Shown: positions 33,236 through 44,850, counted from the stretch's first letter. The stretch: 64,000 nt of DNA from Phymatolithon calcareum (GCA_977006965.1 OZ345372.1:434001-498000), one strand, 5' to 3'. Numbers and translations: made by a program. Notes: generated by a model not told the origin, from the letters alone.

Positions 33236-34869
33236 TCCATGCATCCGTGACGCACAGTGGAAGACAGCTCTGTCGTCAACCTCTCCAAAAAACGACTGTC
33301 GCTCTCTCCTATGTTTCTGGGAAGTACGCGGGACTTCCTGTCTATTTAGGCGTCTTCTGCGTCAGCGAAGCGGCTCTTTGGGGGTGCTGGACACCAAGAA
33401 GGTGCACCGCGGCGACAACCGGCTTTTCTGTTACCAAAATTTTGCTCATGGTGTGCCTCTATACAGTTGCGCATGTTAAAGGGGCCCCATAGAAAGAAGT
33501 TAAATTAGAAGTCGTGCCTAAGCCGTGAAAGACCTCGCAGAAGACAATGCGGCCGAACAGAATGATATTAATGTGTAGAACACGTTTGACTATATAAATG
33601 GCTTGCTATTTTGATGCTCACATGGGTATTGGCTACCTAAACTACAATCTAGAAAGTCAAATTCGGCCTTGGAAACAAGGCAGCTTTGCGATGAACTCGA
33701 CTTAAAACTTTCTAGCTTCCAATGATTTTTTTAGTCCAAAGACAGGAGGACAGATCCGAAGAATCTTCTGCACTAAAGAAGCCGAACGAATAGAATCAAC
33801 AGGATAGATAAAGATCCAGTTCGACTAAACAGATGATGTCCCAGCGATTTTCCGGTTCGCGAAGGTACGACATTGACAGATGGTCGTAAAATACGCTAAC
33901 AGAAGGTTCGTGTAAGTGAGCACGACGTTTTTATCTATGAATTGCGAGACAGCTTCCAGGCTTCGTAGGTATACCTTAGCAATCCATGAACCGGAATCTG
34001 AAGAAAAGTCAAGAACGCACAAGGCACTAGGCTCTCTACTATTCTACAGTGTCACCACAATTGATAACATGAAAAGAGAAGAATCCCTGTGTTAGGGACA
34101 TGGCGAATGTAGCGCCAAGCTACAAAGATGCGACGCCACAATGATCAAGAGTACGAAGAGAGAAAAGAATAAAGCAGGAGACCATAAAAAAGAGGAAAGA
34201 AAAAGGAGCACTCGAAGACAATAAATGCAAAACGTAACCCCCAACCAGTAGATAGTGTAAGCAAACGCGCACATGCGGAGCACATTCTATGACCTTGCGG
34301 TATCACAGGTAGGCATAATGATGAGACACGCTTCGCCGTTGAGAGATGGTGACTTGGAAGGTCATTTTTGCATATCTGAATATTATTATCACTTTTCCGC
34401 CTCTACGGAATATTAATAATGCTATTCAGAAGGTTCTCACTGTACTTGGCCTTCAGGATCAGGGATTTTGAGTAAGAGTCCCTCTGGAATGGTCAGTTCA
34501 CTCACAGAAGCATTAATAGTGAATATTTCGGTTCAGATACGTGTTTCGCGTCTCAGATGCGGTTTCATGAGCCCAATAATGTCGACCTTGTGATTTTGCA
34601 TCATATTTTTGCCGGTACTCTGGGGTTCATGGGAAAAATGTTTAAGTGTCAAGAAAGGAACTCTGTGCCTGTAATCTGGAACGGCTACCAATATTAATTC
34701 CCACACGTTAATGTGCTGATGATCTGCCGTTATATTGTTGATGGTTATAACCCTCCGGTCTCCCAGCTCTTTGCGTTTCGCGAAGAGCTTGGCAGCACAC
34801 CTTCAACAGCTAGTGATCACTGTTTGATACATTTAGGAGGCTCAGAGATTTAAGTTTCTATTTTAGGAT
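33236..34869. other. Non-coding stretch, no gene seen
   Basis: AT-rich sequence with short open frames only, none with a recognisable domain. Confidence 0.45.
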
Positions 34870-34877
34870 GATACGAG

Positions 34878-36190
34878 CATATCTTGTATATAATTCATTT
34901 TCAATATATTCACAGCTCGCTTTCGCGTAAGAATAGATTATTTAATCAAGAAAGCCAAATGCATAAGTAATTTATTCATGGAGAGGGTCAAAAGTAAATA
35001 TGAATTATTGGAATATATTCTCATTCCAATATCGCACTTACGTCCTGGATGCACCACAGGTCTGCATTCATATGTAGAAAAAGCTGCATCTCAAGGTTCG
35101 CTGGAGACAGACTCTTCCTGTGCTTATTCAGAGTGTATCCAGCTTTGGAGAAGAACGGTTCAACGATGTTGGAGGTCGGCAATATGAAAGGAAGGTCCAA
35201 ATATCCGGAACGATTTACAGACAGCCTGCGTTTCTTCAATGCCTCGTCTGCAAAAGACATAGAGTCCTTGTCCACTGTCGTAACTGTTTCAGAATCCAAA
35301 GAGACTACTTTCAGATAATCTGTTGCTTTTTTCTCTTGACTTGTCATCAACTCAATTCTTTTGTCTTGTATTTTTGCGATGCCGGTCTCGAAATGGGGAT
35401 CTCGCACAATGCTAGCATTAGAAGATAATCTTGATTTTGCGCTGGGAAATTTAGCAATGACCGCGTCGAAAAGAAAACGAACCTCAGCGATGGTGATTGA
35501 GTCACGTTGCAAGGCTTTGGTAGCACTGTTGAGAACAGTTAATTCGACACAGAGAGAGTCGATCTCGTTCTGTTCGCAATACGTTGAGATCAGGTGATCA
35601 AATGTGCCTTCATCCATTTGCCTTATGAATTCCTTGATTTTCTGGTACCTGATGAGCATCTCACTCGTCGAACTCCACCTGGTTGCGTTGTTGCACTTAC
35701 TTCGTAAATGCGTGTGCTCACGCAATCGCGCAGCCGCGATTAGTGCTCGAGGTTTTTTCATCAAGCCATTTACCTTCTCAACCAAACTTCTCTTGTCAGA
35801 AATCAGATCTTGCACTGCCAGATTGAAGCGATGCGATGCACACCCAACTAGTGGAGTGCTGACTTTGTTGGCGAATGATTGATTGGTGCTGCAATTGTCA
35901 CCAAGAAGGGCGACCACATTGTCGTATGACATTCCATACAGCTGAAGTACGAACTCAGAGTACGCTTTGTGACGGTCCGCGCCCTGACTGAATAGAAAAG
36001 AACAGTACGAGCACATTCAGAATCAGACACGGACAGTAATTCGAAAAGTATTCTCCCTCGTGCAAAAATAAATTATTTTATTCTATCGAGGCTATGAATG
36101 AATTATTTATCCAACAGATTGCAGTTGAATAAATAAATATAAATACATATTCGAATACATTTAAATATGAATTATTTTTTACAAGGTATG
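34878..36190 (-). mobile_element. hAT element (family 2), N-terminal deletion derivative
   Basis: The element is 1,313 bp, flanked by GATACGAG (34870-34877) and GCTACGAG (36191-36198), an 8-bp duplication with one change. Its ends, read inwards, are CATATCTTGTATATAATTC and CATACCTTGTAAAAAATAAT, matching the element at 48186-49438. An internal deletion joins its 5' untranslated leader to the middle of the transposase core. Confidence 0.9.
35021..36016 (-). CDS. Truncated hAT transposase, family 2 (core + dimerisation)
   Basis: A 331-aa open frame starts at an ATG (36016). Its first residues (MCSYCSFLFSQ) come from the element's former leader, joined by a deletion to the transposase core at GADRHKAYSEF. 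The frame then holds VVALLGDNCSTNQSF, CNNATRWSSTSEMLIRY and the C-terminal dimerisation region YLDLPFILPTSNIVEPFFSK. The BED finger and the first catalytic block (the DGWT region) are gone, so it should not cut DNA. The uninterrupted frame could make a protein that pairs with full-length transposase. Its C-terminus is nearly the same as that encoded at 48708-49295. Confidence 0.75.
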   Translation of the reverse strand: MCSYCSFLFSQGADRHKAYSEFVLQLYGMSYDNVVALLGDNCSTNQSFANKVSTPLVGCASHRFNLAVQDLISDKRSLVEKVNGLMKKPRALIAAARLREHTHLRSKCNNATRWSSTSEMLIRYQKIKEFIRQMDEGTFDHLISTYCEQNEIDSLCVELTVLNSATKALQRDSITIAEVRFLFDAVIAKFPSAKSRLSSNASIVRDPHFETGIAKIQDKRIELMTSQEKKATDYLKVVSLDSETVTTVDKDSMSFADEALKKRRLSVNRSGYLDLPFILPTSNIVEPFFSKAGYTLNKHRKSLSPANLEMQLFLHMNADLWCIQDVSAILE

Positions 36191-36198
36191 GCTACGAG

Positions 36199-37739
36199 CG
36201 CACACACATGATCAGGGCAATTTCAGAGGTTGGTCATTTTGGTTTTTCTAATATTGACACTACTTCTGTGTAGCAGGAAGGTGATCGAATCGTTAAGCTT
36301 TAATCTTCCTGATAAATTTGTAAGGATAGTACTTGTGGACTGGAGCAAATATATGCATTATAAACTCCTTCTCTAGGAAACGTGTCATAGCTTTATAGAA
36401 TTATTAAAATTTTGTCTGCACTGACGCTCTGCATATCGATTTAATGAAAATATCGAAACTGAGTCGCCAGTTTCTGAATTGTTTATTGACATAAATGTGC
36501 AAATTAGTGCCTTTGAGAATCCGCGTACGGGTTTCAAGAGATTGTTGGATAGCGACGATCTGGAGCAATAAACTGTGCAACTAGCAAGAGAGACGGTCCA
36601 AATTGCTGATGTTGCTGTCCACGTGTGGTCCTGAGCTTCGACAAATTACTTTCCATGTTACACGTGTAATATTTCTTATCCCATTTCTGCAAGTGCATTA
36701 TCTGTCATCGGGAACCATGGCCCATACTCAAGGTTAGAATACTTGCGATAGTTTGATAAAATTTGTGTGTGGTGATGGCTCTTTAAAAAGCCTCCCCGTC
36801 TGTCTCTCCTCAATAAATCCAAGGAGCAAAAACGCCTAAATGTTATCGGCACAGAAAACTTCAAGGTAACCGTCACCATCTTCTTCACCCAGGGGTTCGC
36901 TGCCGTCATCACTGTCAAGGTCAATTCGCGCCCCAAGTGCTCCTTGCCCCCGATCACGCTCTCTGTCATCCGTCCGGATAAGGCAAGTCGCCTCTGAAGA
37001 GAAGATTTACCGCCGCCGGTGGTGGTCTTCTGCTTCCGTGCTATCTAGTGTTGTGGTGACCCGTTTCCGTCTTCGCTCGCAGCATCGTCATACCGCCTAG
37101 CGACTACCTTTGCACCAAGCTCGACTTGACCGGGGGAAATAATCCGTCCCACAGCCCAGAAAGCCTTTGCCTGTCCGAGACACTGTCGTTCCTCTCCAAG
37201 CTTTCATCGCAGAGAGACATCATCATGCCCGTTCATCTCGTCGTTGCCTCACACGGGATAGTGTCCCTTCCGGTATCTCGGAATCTATCTTGCCCAAAAG
37301 TCTCTTCATTGACTTCGCCGCCATCGAAATCGACGGAGAAGGAGGTAGCATCGACTCTGTGCTATCGTCACCACCTCTCTGATCTAAACCGGCCCCGATT
37401 CAGTCCAAACCGACTGCCTTCCCGTCGCTCAGATCTAGGCCGGCTCTTTTTCCGCTTCGACCCAAGTCTGCTTCGGTTCTAAGCAAGGATACGATCTGTC
37501 TCCCTACTCTGGCCAAAGTCTACAATTCGGTTAATTTTGAACTCTGCCTGTCAACTCTCACGAGCGAGGTCCAACTCAAGCTCTATCGAGGATCAAAAAA
37601 GTGCCAGAATCGTCGCCACCGTCAAGCAATTCACAACTGCGCAACGTGCACCAAGATATTTGACATATTGCCTAATCTTATCAAACACTTAAAACATCAT
37701 TAAAACTTCAGTCCATACACAGCTCTCTATTTCTAAACA
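36199..37739. other. Non-coding stretch upstream of copia remnant
   Basis: No supported gene. The part from about 36,960 to 37,740 is GC-rich, pyrimidine-rich leader-like sequence and may be the 5' LTR or leader of the copia remnant, but I could not define LTR ends. Confidence 0.35.
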
Positions 37740-38968
37740 ATGGATTTTGAAAGCGGGTCAAACAAGATCGATAAGCTCAACAGCGACAAGTTCGCTTGGA
37801 AGCAGAAGATACAACCACTTTTCGCTCTCATAGAGCTCGAATACGTCATTGATGAAAGCGCTCTGGATACCGGCACGGCGGATTGGAAGGAGAAATACCA
37901 CAAAACACAGGCTATCATCGGCCTCACCTTGTCAGATACACCCCTCGAAAATGTGCGAGACTTTAAAACGGCAAGAGAGATGTGAACTGCCATTATGAAT
38001 GTCTTCGAATGGCGTAATATCCTCAACAATCTCTCTGTCTGGCGCAATTTTTACACTGCAACCATGTTTGAAGATCAGAGCGTCTTGATCTTTTCCAGTC
38101 GCATTTGTCAACTTGCGGCGTCTCTCAAGTCCATGGAACTCGAAATCGGTGAGATGGCAATGGCTTTCCGTAAAGGACTTACCGATCAGTACGAAGCGCG
38201 CATCAGCTTCTTACATGTGCTCGGAACTGAGGCTTCCGAGATAGAGTTCGGGATTGTATAGGCTCGTGTCATGCAGAAAGAGCATCGTATCAGCATGCGC
38301 TCTAAAAAGGCTATCGACAAATCCGAGGCTGAGGCTCTGGTCAAACAAATGCACGAGAACAACAGCTAATACACTCTTTCCAGCAACTTCTGTCCATTTT
38401 GTACACACTGCAAGAGGAAAGGCAACACGGAAGACACGTGCTGGTAGAAAGATCCCCATCTGAATCCGCACAAAGGCGACAACAAACCTTGTAACCATGC
38501 CCTCCTGGCGGCGCGCTGTGCCGCCGACCCATTCGTTTGCCTCATGACACAGTTTCGCAAAACCGGTATCTCCGAAAAGTCTGGCGAATGGTTCATCGAA
38601 TCAGGATGCAGTAACCACATGACTCGTGATAAATATCTTTTCGCTTCCTACACCTCAGCGACTCAGTCCACTGTCGAACTTGGAAATTAAGCCGTCTCAA
38701 ACGTCGTCGGGTCCGGAGATATCGAAGTCTCAATCAACGTCAATGGCATCCGGCGTTCTTGCAAGTGGAGCAAAGTTCTTCATGTTCCAGGCCTCAGCTA
38801 CCAGCTACTCTCTGTTCCCACTTTGTACAAGCAGCGAAGGTCGCCATTGTCCATCTTCATTCACATCTTCGCGTCCTGTTGTTGTTCATCGCGCATCACT
38901 GCGGCGTCGTCGGTATTGAGGTCGAACTTATTCCTCGTATTCTCACGACGGTTCAATCTCCTGTCTGA
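37740..38968 (+). pseudogene. Ty1/copia retrotransposon gag-protease remnant
   Basis: From an ATG at 37740 comes a copia-type gag: NKIDKLNSDKFAWKQKIQPL and further. An in-frame TGA at 37983-37985 is followed by the same frame to 38261 (VWRNFYTATMFEDQS). Further broken frames hold a CCHC-like knuckle, CPFCTHCKRKGNTEDTCW, with the His replaced by Asn. The start of the aspartic protease follows: WFIESGCSNHMTRDKY (E where the catalytic D should be) and KVLHVPGLSYQLLSV. Integrase, reverse transcriptase and RNase H are absent. The copy is inactive. Confidence 0.78.
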
Positions 38969-39207
38969 GCTTCAGGACCACTGAGTTCCGCAAGGCTGAG
39001 CAGCGTTCTACAGCTGACCATTAACTCGTTTTAAAACTGTATCAAGGTTATCCCCGTGTTCTTAGGTCACTGCTCCCGTCTATTCCTGGATTCTTTTCCC
39101 TGCTTCTCGTTTCACCATCCTACGTCACTTCGACGCTGTTTCTGCTATTGTTAAAGTTTCCTTTCTTCTTTCTTGTTCTTCTCACATGACCTTCATGAAT
39201 TTTGACA

Positions 39208-39658
39208 ACGGAAGCTTCAATTAAACTCAATCCCATTCCATGGATTTGGATATTTTCTTCTCAGAAAAAATTCCTTCATGAATGTAATTTCAAAGCGCTT
39301 TTTTCTAAGCTGCAATACGTACTGACTACTTTTTTGAAAGTTTATTTTTAAAAGCCGTACAGTCTTTTAGATATACGGACGGGTGCTATCCGCGTTGGGT
39401 AGCTACCGTCTTATCCGTTGATCTTCTTGCGACTCCCCTGACAGATAATCTCTTTTTAGAGCTCTTTCTCAACTTTCGTATCCTTATCTCTTTCCTTCGC
39501 AACAGGCCTTCTTCATTTTGCATACACTCGATGAAGTTCTTGCTGAAGAGGAAAAGCTCCTCTAATGATCTTTCGGTTGCCAGCATTTCTTCTCCTCTGA
39601 GTTCGTAATCCGATAACTTTCGGAATGGAATGGAATTGAGTTTAATTGAAGCTCCCGT
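39208..39658. repeat. Inverted-repeat element with 33-bp arms
   Basis: The arm ACGGAAGCTTCAATTAAACT... at 39208-39240 is repeated inverted at 39626-39658 with 31 of 33 matches. The spacer is 385 bp, and I saw no target-site duplication. It could be a MITE-like element or a duplicated fragment. The leftward open frame inside it (39386-39664, rich in K and E) lacks an ATG at its start and is not recognised. Confidence 0.7.
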
Positions 39659-40742
39659 TATCAATTGTAGTTGAGAGGTGTTTCGTTAAGCGGCATTCTT
39701 TCGCTAACGCTCTCAATCTCTTATATTATGTATTTGTCTTTGGGCACTTTTTGATGGTGTCAACTGCCCTTTCTAGAACCTCTTTCTGATATTTGTGAAT
39801 CGTTGCTTGGACATTAAGTTCGACATATTTATGAGTGCTTCATCGAGCACCAAATCCTCGCTTCTTGCTAGTTCTTGCCAGGGGTATGGACCGATTAGTT
39901 ACGGTCCAGGGTCGCCATGGGCCCTCTGACTCTGTTCCCGAATTTTCCGCCATCATGTTGTAGATACATGCAGAAATCTTCCTAAAGCGTGCTGTACCGC
40001 CAGCTGCATGTGTTTCGCGCTGACTACTGCGCTTAGAAAGAGAATCTTGCCGAGTGCGAAAATAATCTCAGACGCAAATGCACAAGAATCCCTTCATTTA
40101 CTTGTATCGTGTTTCTGTACATCGCCTGTCCTAGACTCCATGACTTTATTTATTTTGATATATAGGGGCACAGCTAAAGAAGCACCTCAGATTCTGGAAG
40201 TAAATTACACTTCACGTCGGACATGCTAGAACAAATACCAGATGACACTTCGACGTAGAAGACGGATGCACATGCCAAAACGAAATCTAGAACGCGCTGT
40301 CATCCACTTGGAGCAAAAACGGATGCCCTTGGCGTTCTGAAGTCAAGAAAACTTGCAACATGTGGGTGAAGTGCGGAGGTGAATGTCGATTTAGTTCCAA
40401 AGCGGCACAACAATGCTGGGCGAATGAAATCGGCGGCGAAGAGGCAGTAGGTGAGCGACGGGAGATAGCAGTGGCGAAGCAGCAGTAGACAAGCAGGAGA
40501 GTATCAATGATGAAACGAGCGGGCCCGTGTGGAGTGCGGTTGAAAACGATAATGACGGAGAACGACGGAGGAAGATCATGAAACGGTGCGAGTATGGTAA
40601 CGGCGTAGAAGCAAGGGAGGGGAGGTACGTTTTGCATGAAAGAAGACTGGGAAGTGCGAGGAGCGAAAACGACGAAGAGACTAGTCCGGCCTATCCTCTT
40701 GAAATTGTATCAGTACAGTCGTCTCCAGCACTATGTACTGCG
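39659..40742. other. Non-coding stretch, no gene seen
   Basis: Short open frames only, with no domain recognised. It is the 3' flank of the small Cys-rich protein gene. Confidence 0.45.
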
Positions 40743-40973
40743 CTATATGGGGCCCAGCAGCTTCTTAAAGCGTGATTTGCGACATCCCCCGCGGCAGTTA
40801 CAACAGAAGATGTTGCAGCGTCCATTGCCACAGCATGGAGTACCGCGCATTCCATCGCGGCATCTACGAAAGAAATTAGCTCGACAGCAAGCAGCTTCAG
40901 CGGGGACTGGGAGTGCTGCGAATATGACAGCCAACAGGATGAAGGCAGCGAAGAAGGAGAGACGGGGGGCCAT
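40743..40973 (-). CDS. Small secreted cysteine-rich protein, Diedel-like signature
   Basis: The protein is 76 aa from the ATG at 40973 (an upstream in-frame GTG/TTG is less likely). Residues 1-27 form a clear signal peptide: MAPR, then a hydrophobic run ending PVPAEA, with cleavage expected after AEA. The mature part of about 49 aa has ten cysteines and many Arg/Lys. Its core CGNGRCNIFCCNCRGGC fits the C-terminal pattern of Diedel, the secreted immune-modulating protein of flies that some insect viruses also carry (CGxGxCNxFxCNCxGGC). Known members are mainly from arthropods and their viruses. In this genome the role is unknown; a secreted defence or signalling peptide is possible. The gene stands alone in a transposon-rich area. 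Confidence 0.65.
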   Translation of the reverse strand: MAPRLSFFAAFILLAVIFAALPVPAEAACCRANFFRRCRDGMRGTPCCGNGRCNIFCCNCRGGCRKSRFKKLLGPI

Positions 40974-41394
40974 ACTGACCGTTTGAGTGAGAAACTGAAC
41001 AATGGTTTGTGACCTTGGCCGATGTTGCGTTGAGCAAGTGAATTGATGTTGGCTGACATGCCTAGAGTCGTTATAAAGCAAATACTAAGAGCCGGATGAA
41101 TTTTTAACATTGCGGAAGCTGCAATGAACACATGGAAATTTCCATATAATTGGAATTTGCACCGAATTCCACAAAATTACTCACCCCTTGTTTCTATTCT
41201 GTATTCACAATTCCTTGATATTCAGGTACTGTATAAACATACTTTTTCATCTGGTGCTGATGACCATTCCGGCAATAGAGTGCATGATTTCGATTCACAT
41301 GCGACATCTACTGCTGCTACGAGGTATTTTCAGTAGAGATTTCCGTGGCACGGAAAATAGAAGACGGTGCTGGAGCTGGCACAACAATGCATAA

Positions 41395-41652
41395 GATAAC
41401 AGATTATTTAGATAGCGTGGAGGCTAGCGTTTGTCATTGAAGGAGTGGTGCAGCTTTCGTGAATCTGCTCTTGATATAGAGAAGAAGTAGGGCAGTGCGA
41501 TAATAGATTATTTGGACAGCGTGGAGGCTAGCGTTTGTCGTTGAACGAGTGATGCAGCTTTCGCGAATCTGCTCTTGATATAGAAGAGAATTACAGCAGG
41601 ACGATAATTTGTATTGAAGGAGTGGTGCAGCTTTCGCGAAACTGCTCTTGGT
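41395..41652 (+). repeat. 104-bp tandem repeat, about 2.5 copies
   Basis: Units start at 41395, 41499 and 41603, each with GATAA. The first two are nearly complete and share GCGTGGAGGCTAGCGTTTG and GTGCAGCTTTCG. The third has lost about 30 bp near its start. The function is unknown. Confidence 0.9.
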
Positions 41653-42064
41653 CTCCAGTGGGCATCTTTATATCCTATCAGTTTCTGTGACTTAGCAATC
41701 CCTCCTCGAGCAAGGGACATATGAGATATATAGAAATACTCCTTTCAACTCTGCTTCTCTGCAGAGAAACTTAGTTTAGCGGCGGTGTTTACCCTCTTAC
41801 ATCGCTGTCTTCTCAACGCAGTCAAGCTTCTCACAACTATGCGTTCCCTCTAGCCAACGGCCGTTTCTATCAATTAGCACAGATTTGATCACGGATATCC
41901 TCTATTTCTTTTGCTGAAGCCACTTGTGAACATTATGTTTAAAATCTTCTCTAATTGAAGGGTAAAAGCTTCTGACAACAGAATTTTCTGAAGTTGTCGG
42001 GATGCAAATCCTATGGGACCGTGTTGTTCAAAATTTGAATAGTTACTTCTCTCTAACTATCGGT

Positions 42065-42889
42065 TGTTAGTCTAAAACCCTATTATTGTATTTCTAATAT
42101 TTGTATGTACATATGGAGTTTCTTTTAAACAGAAGCTCGTGTTTATCTCGTTATATGAACAGTTACGGATCTCAAGATTATATTTTCTTTACTTCTATGT
42201 ATCTTTCGTATGTCACACTTTCCGAATACAGGACATGTGCAAAGGATACTTTTTATATCCTTTATACTTTTACACTATGATAATACTATCATTTTCGATT
42301 GTCTATAACAATTGTACTTAAATAAGAAGTGTACATAACACCACATGGTTTACACTCTAGTACACAACTCTAATACAGGATGCAGAGTACTTTAGATCAA
42401 TTTGTACAGTTTTTAGGATACTACTGGACTATAGTTTAAACTAGTTAAATAAATCCATGTCTCGATCCTTGAAGGTTGATCCTGTCCAAATAGAGCCGAA
42501 GGATTATTCCTGTAGTTTCTAGAATTTACTTAGTGACTTCTAGAGTTTTTACATAGTGGTTTCTAGAACCATTTCGATGTTACTAGAAACATCTGGGGAA
42601 GCTTTTAGACAAGTTTTGCTCCTCAGTATGATAGTGTTTAAAGTAGTATATAAGCAGACACTAGGTCTGCCCGAGTAGAAAAAGTTAAGCAAGCAATAAA
42701 GGAGAAACTACCAAACAGTTTCTCAACAAGAATCCTTACTCAGCCGAGTGGGGGCAACTTTCGCCAGTTGGCAACAAGTTGCTATTCTAAGTTTCTGATT
42801 TTTACCGACAGACCGCATATGGATAAGCGGAAGATATAAGTTTTACCGCAAGGATGCCAAATTGGCATTGCCAATGGGATTCGTGAACA
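42065..42889 (+). mobile_element. Candidate solo LTR of a copia-like retrotransposon
   Basis: The segment begins TGTT and ends AACA. It contains, in LTR order, an upstream element cluster, a TATATAA box (42647-42653) and an AATAAA signal (42696-42701). Right after it, TGGTATGAGC at 42891 resembles the usual initiator-tRNA primer-binding site TGGTATCAGAGC. No gag or pol follows and no second LTR was found, so the ends are tentative. Confidence 0.4.
42517..42653 (+). promoter_or_regulatory. Promoter with four heat-shock-like elements and TATA box
   Basis: TTCTAGAA (42517), TTCTAGAG (42538), TTCTAGAA (42561) and TACTAGAA (42581) are spaced 20-23 bp, about two helical turns. Each fits or nearly fits the nTTCnnGAAn heat-shock factor site. 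A TATATAA box lies 59 bp beyond the last one. No host gene follows; the setting is LTR-like. Confidence 0.55.
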
Positions 42890-42900
42890 GTGGTATGAGC

Positions 42901-44197
42901 TCTATTCTCTATCCAGACGTAAAGCAGATTGAGCCCTTTAGAACCATTCCCGAGTGACAATGATGGGCCATGTGACTGCGCAATCTGGAGAAGAAACAGA
43001 AGTCCTGGGAAGAGTAAACCCTTCCTGCAGTCTATGAGTTTGCAACGTGGCCTGGTTGAGCTACTGTTATACTGGTAGCGTTGTGACATCAGGTGCAGTA
43101 TACTCGCTCGGTATGATTATCCTCACTTTTCATTGCGGAGTCCCAGGTGTCGAACCTGGCGTTGCCCGGGTCCTTGCATTTGAAATTTGCAAGACTTAAA
43201 GCCTATCGATACTATTGGGAACCAGATAGTTCTTTAGGATAAGACGAAAAATCCTGAGCAGTGATTTGAAGTGAAGAATTCCACTGCATCGCTCATGCTT
43301 GGTAGTGATAACTTCGAATTCAAAGTCTCTCCAAGACGCTGTGCACTTTTTGGCAATTGCGTACACGAAATCGCGTACATACTTATAGCTCATCTTTGGG
43401 AACTTGTGGCTTCTATTAGTAAGCAGTAACGCCCACAGAAATCTCTAATTCGAGACTCTCACACTCATGAGGCCTTCCAATTCTTTAGCTGTGGGAATTA
43501 GTGCACGGGCTTCTTTGTCTTCACCATTGCTTCGTCTTCGATTCGAACCGCAGTATAAATGTGCTCCAGAGAGTAAGAGTCCACAAATTTCCCGAGTAGA
43601 ACGAAATAATCATGTCCATTTTGTGCAAGTGCACTTACTCATGGGCTCCAGAGACTTGCACCGGGAGACCGATCATGCAATGCACAAGTGCAACCGTGTG
43701 GTATCTGCACGTTTTAGATCTTGAATTGCTCTAGATCTCGCGTAATACGCAGCGCTGCACTGCACAACTCATCCTCAAAATCGGCTCGATTGCAGGGCTA
43801 CTTCTGTACCATAGCTCTCTGCGACGCTGTTGATAGTTTTCAACGATAGCTCAAGATCTGAAAATATGACTTCGATTATTTTTGATACAGAAGAATTGCA
43901 TTCTCAGGCCAGCTCTATCTAGACAAGATTGCGCAGATAGTTTGTCCCACGGAAATTGCAGAGACAGGAAGTTTTCTCATTTCATGCTCGAGTATTATTT
44001 GCATAGAAAGTGGAGTGTACTCATGAACCCCGTTGCTTTCTGTACCAATTGATTTTGAATAAGTAGTGCATATCGATCTGACACATATAATGCACTAGTA
44101 CAGGCCGTTAAGGACGTACTTCCCATCTTTATTTTCGACTTTTGTTTTATGAGTAAAATAAACTCTCGTCTTTAACTAACCACATACAGATTCACAC
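42901..44197. other. Non-coding stretch with hAT and tRNA-arm remnants
   Basis: The leftward frame at 43196-43393 reads MSYKYVRDFVYAIAKK, resembling the MSYKTV block of hAT transposases. A perfect T-arm-like hairpin (CCAGG/CCTGG around TTCGACA on the minus strand, 43143-43159) with a consensus B box lies beside it, but no complete tRNA can be folded. Confidence 0.35.
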
Positions 44198-44837
44198 CTG
44201 CGAAGAAAACGTTAAGCAGTTTTCCGCGCTCTGGGCAGATATTGGAGCCGCTGTAATGCGAAATGTTCAGATTGTCGCCGTCTCGTTCCCGGACCCTGGG
44301 TCAGATGCTCAGTTGAAGACATTTTTAAGAACTGTGTAGAACTTGATACGAAGTGGGTGGGAAGATGTTTGGGACTCTGCTGGACGTATTCAACTCATAT
44401 GGCAATGCGATGGACTGCCTACGAGCGGGGATGTGGGGCGCGGCACTGCGAAAAAGAGCGTGAGACTCGCTGGAAGAGTTTTTGAGGCATTGAATACGCT
44501 TGGAATTCCTGGGGGCGTACAACCAGCTGGCGGCACAAACGTGGCAACAGTTCCTCTTCTTCTGCGGGAAGGACTTGCTGGTTCGGTTGCCGGAGTTGCC
44601 ATGGGTAGTTATGCACGTAAGGTATGTTCATGTTTTGCTCTGGAGTGTACTGAATCTCGATTACATGTCCTAACAATGCTTGTCGTTTCTTCGTGAGTTT
44701 TTCAGTTGATTCGAAACGAATTAGATGAACTTTCTTCAATTGGCTCCCTCCGTTTGGAAGAAAGCGCAGAGCTTTTTGCACGTGCGCAACTGCGAGCGAG
44801 GGAAGTGATCAGCCCTCTGAAAGCAAGCAATCGCTGA
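44198..44837 (+). pseudogene. Duplicated 3' end of the LdpA-like gene
   Basis: This copies 59124-59772, from IHTCEENVKQFSALWADI to the stop, and keeps the final intron (GTATGTTCATG...TTTTTCAG), so it arose at DNA level. A Trp codon has become TAG at 44336-44338 (TFLRTV/NLIRSG), and the first four fifths of the gene are missing. Divergence from the intact gene is a few percent. The left edge reads ...CTAACCACATACAG just before the homology, which looks like an intron acceptor. The right edge lies within a few bases of the Fanzor element's 3' end. Confidence 0.9.
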
Positions 44838-44850
44838 TCTTAAAGAGACC

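Noticed and set aside
37000-37739. A defined 5' LTR for the copia remnant
   Set aside because: I could not find matching TG...CA ends, a second LTR or a convincing primer-binding site there.
43140-43190. A tRNA gene on the minus strand
   Set aside because: Only a perfect T-arm and 3' acceptor-like strand are present; no matching 5' half or anticodon arm can be found.
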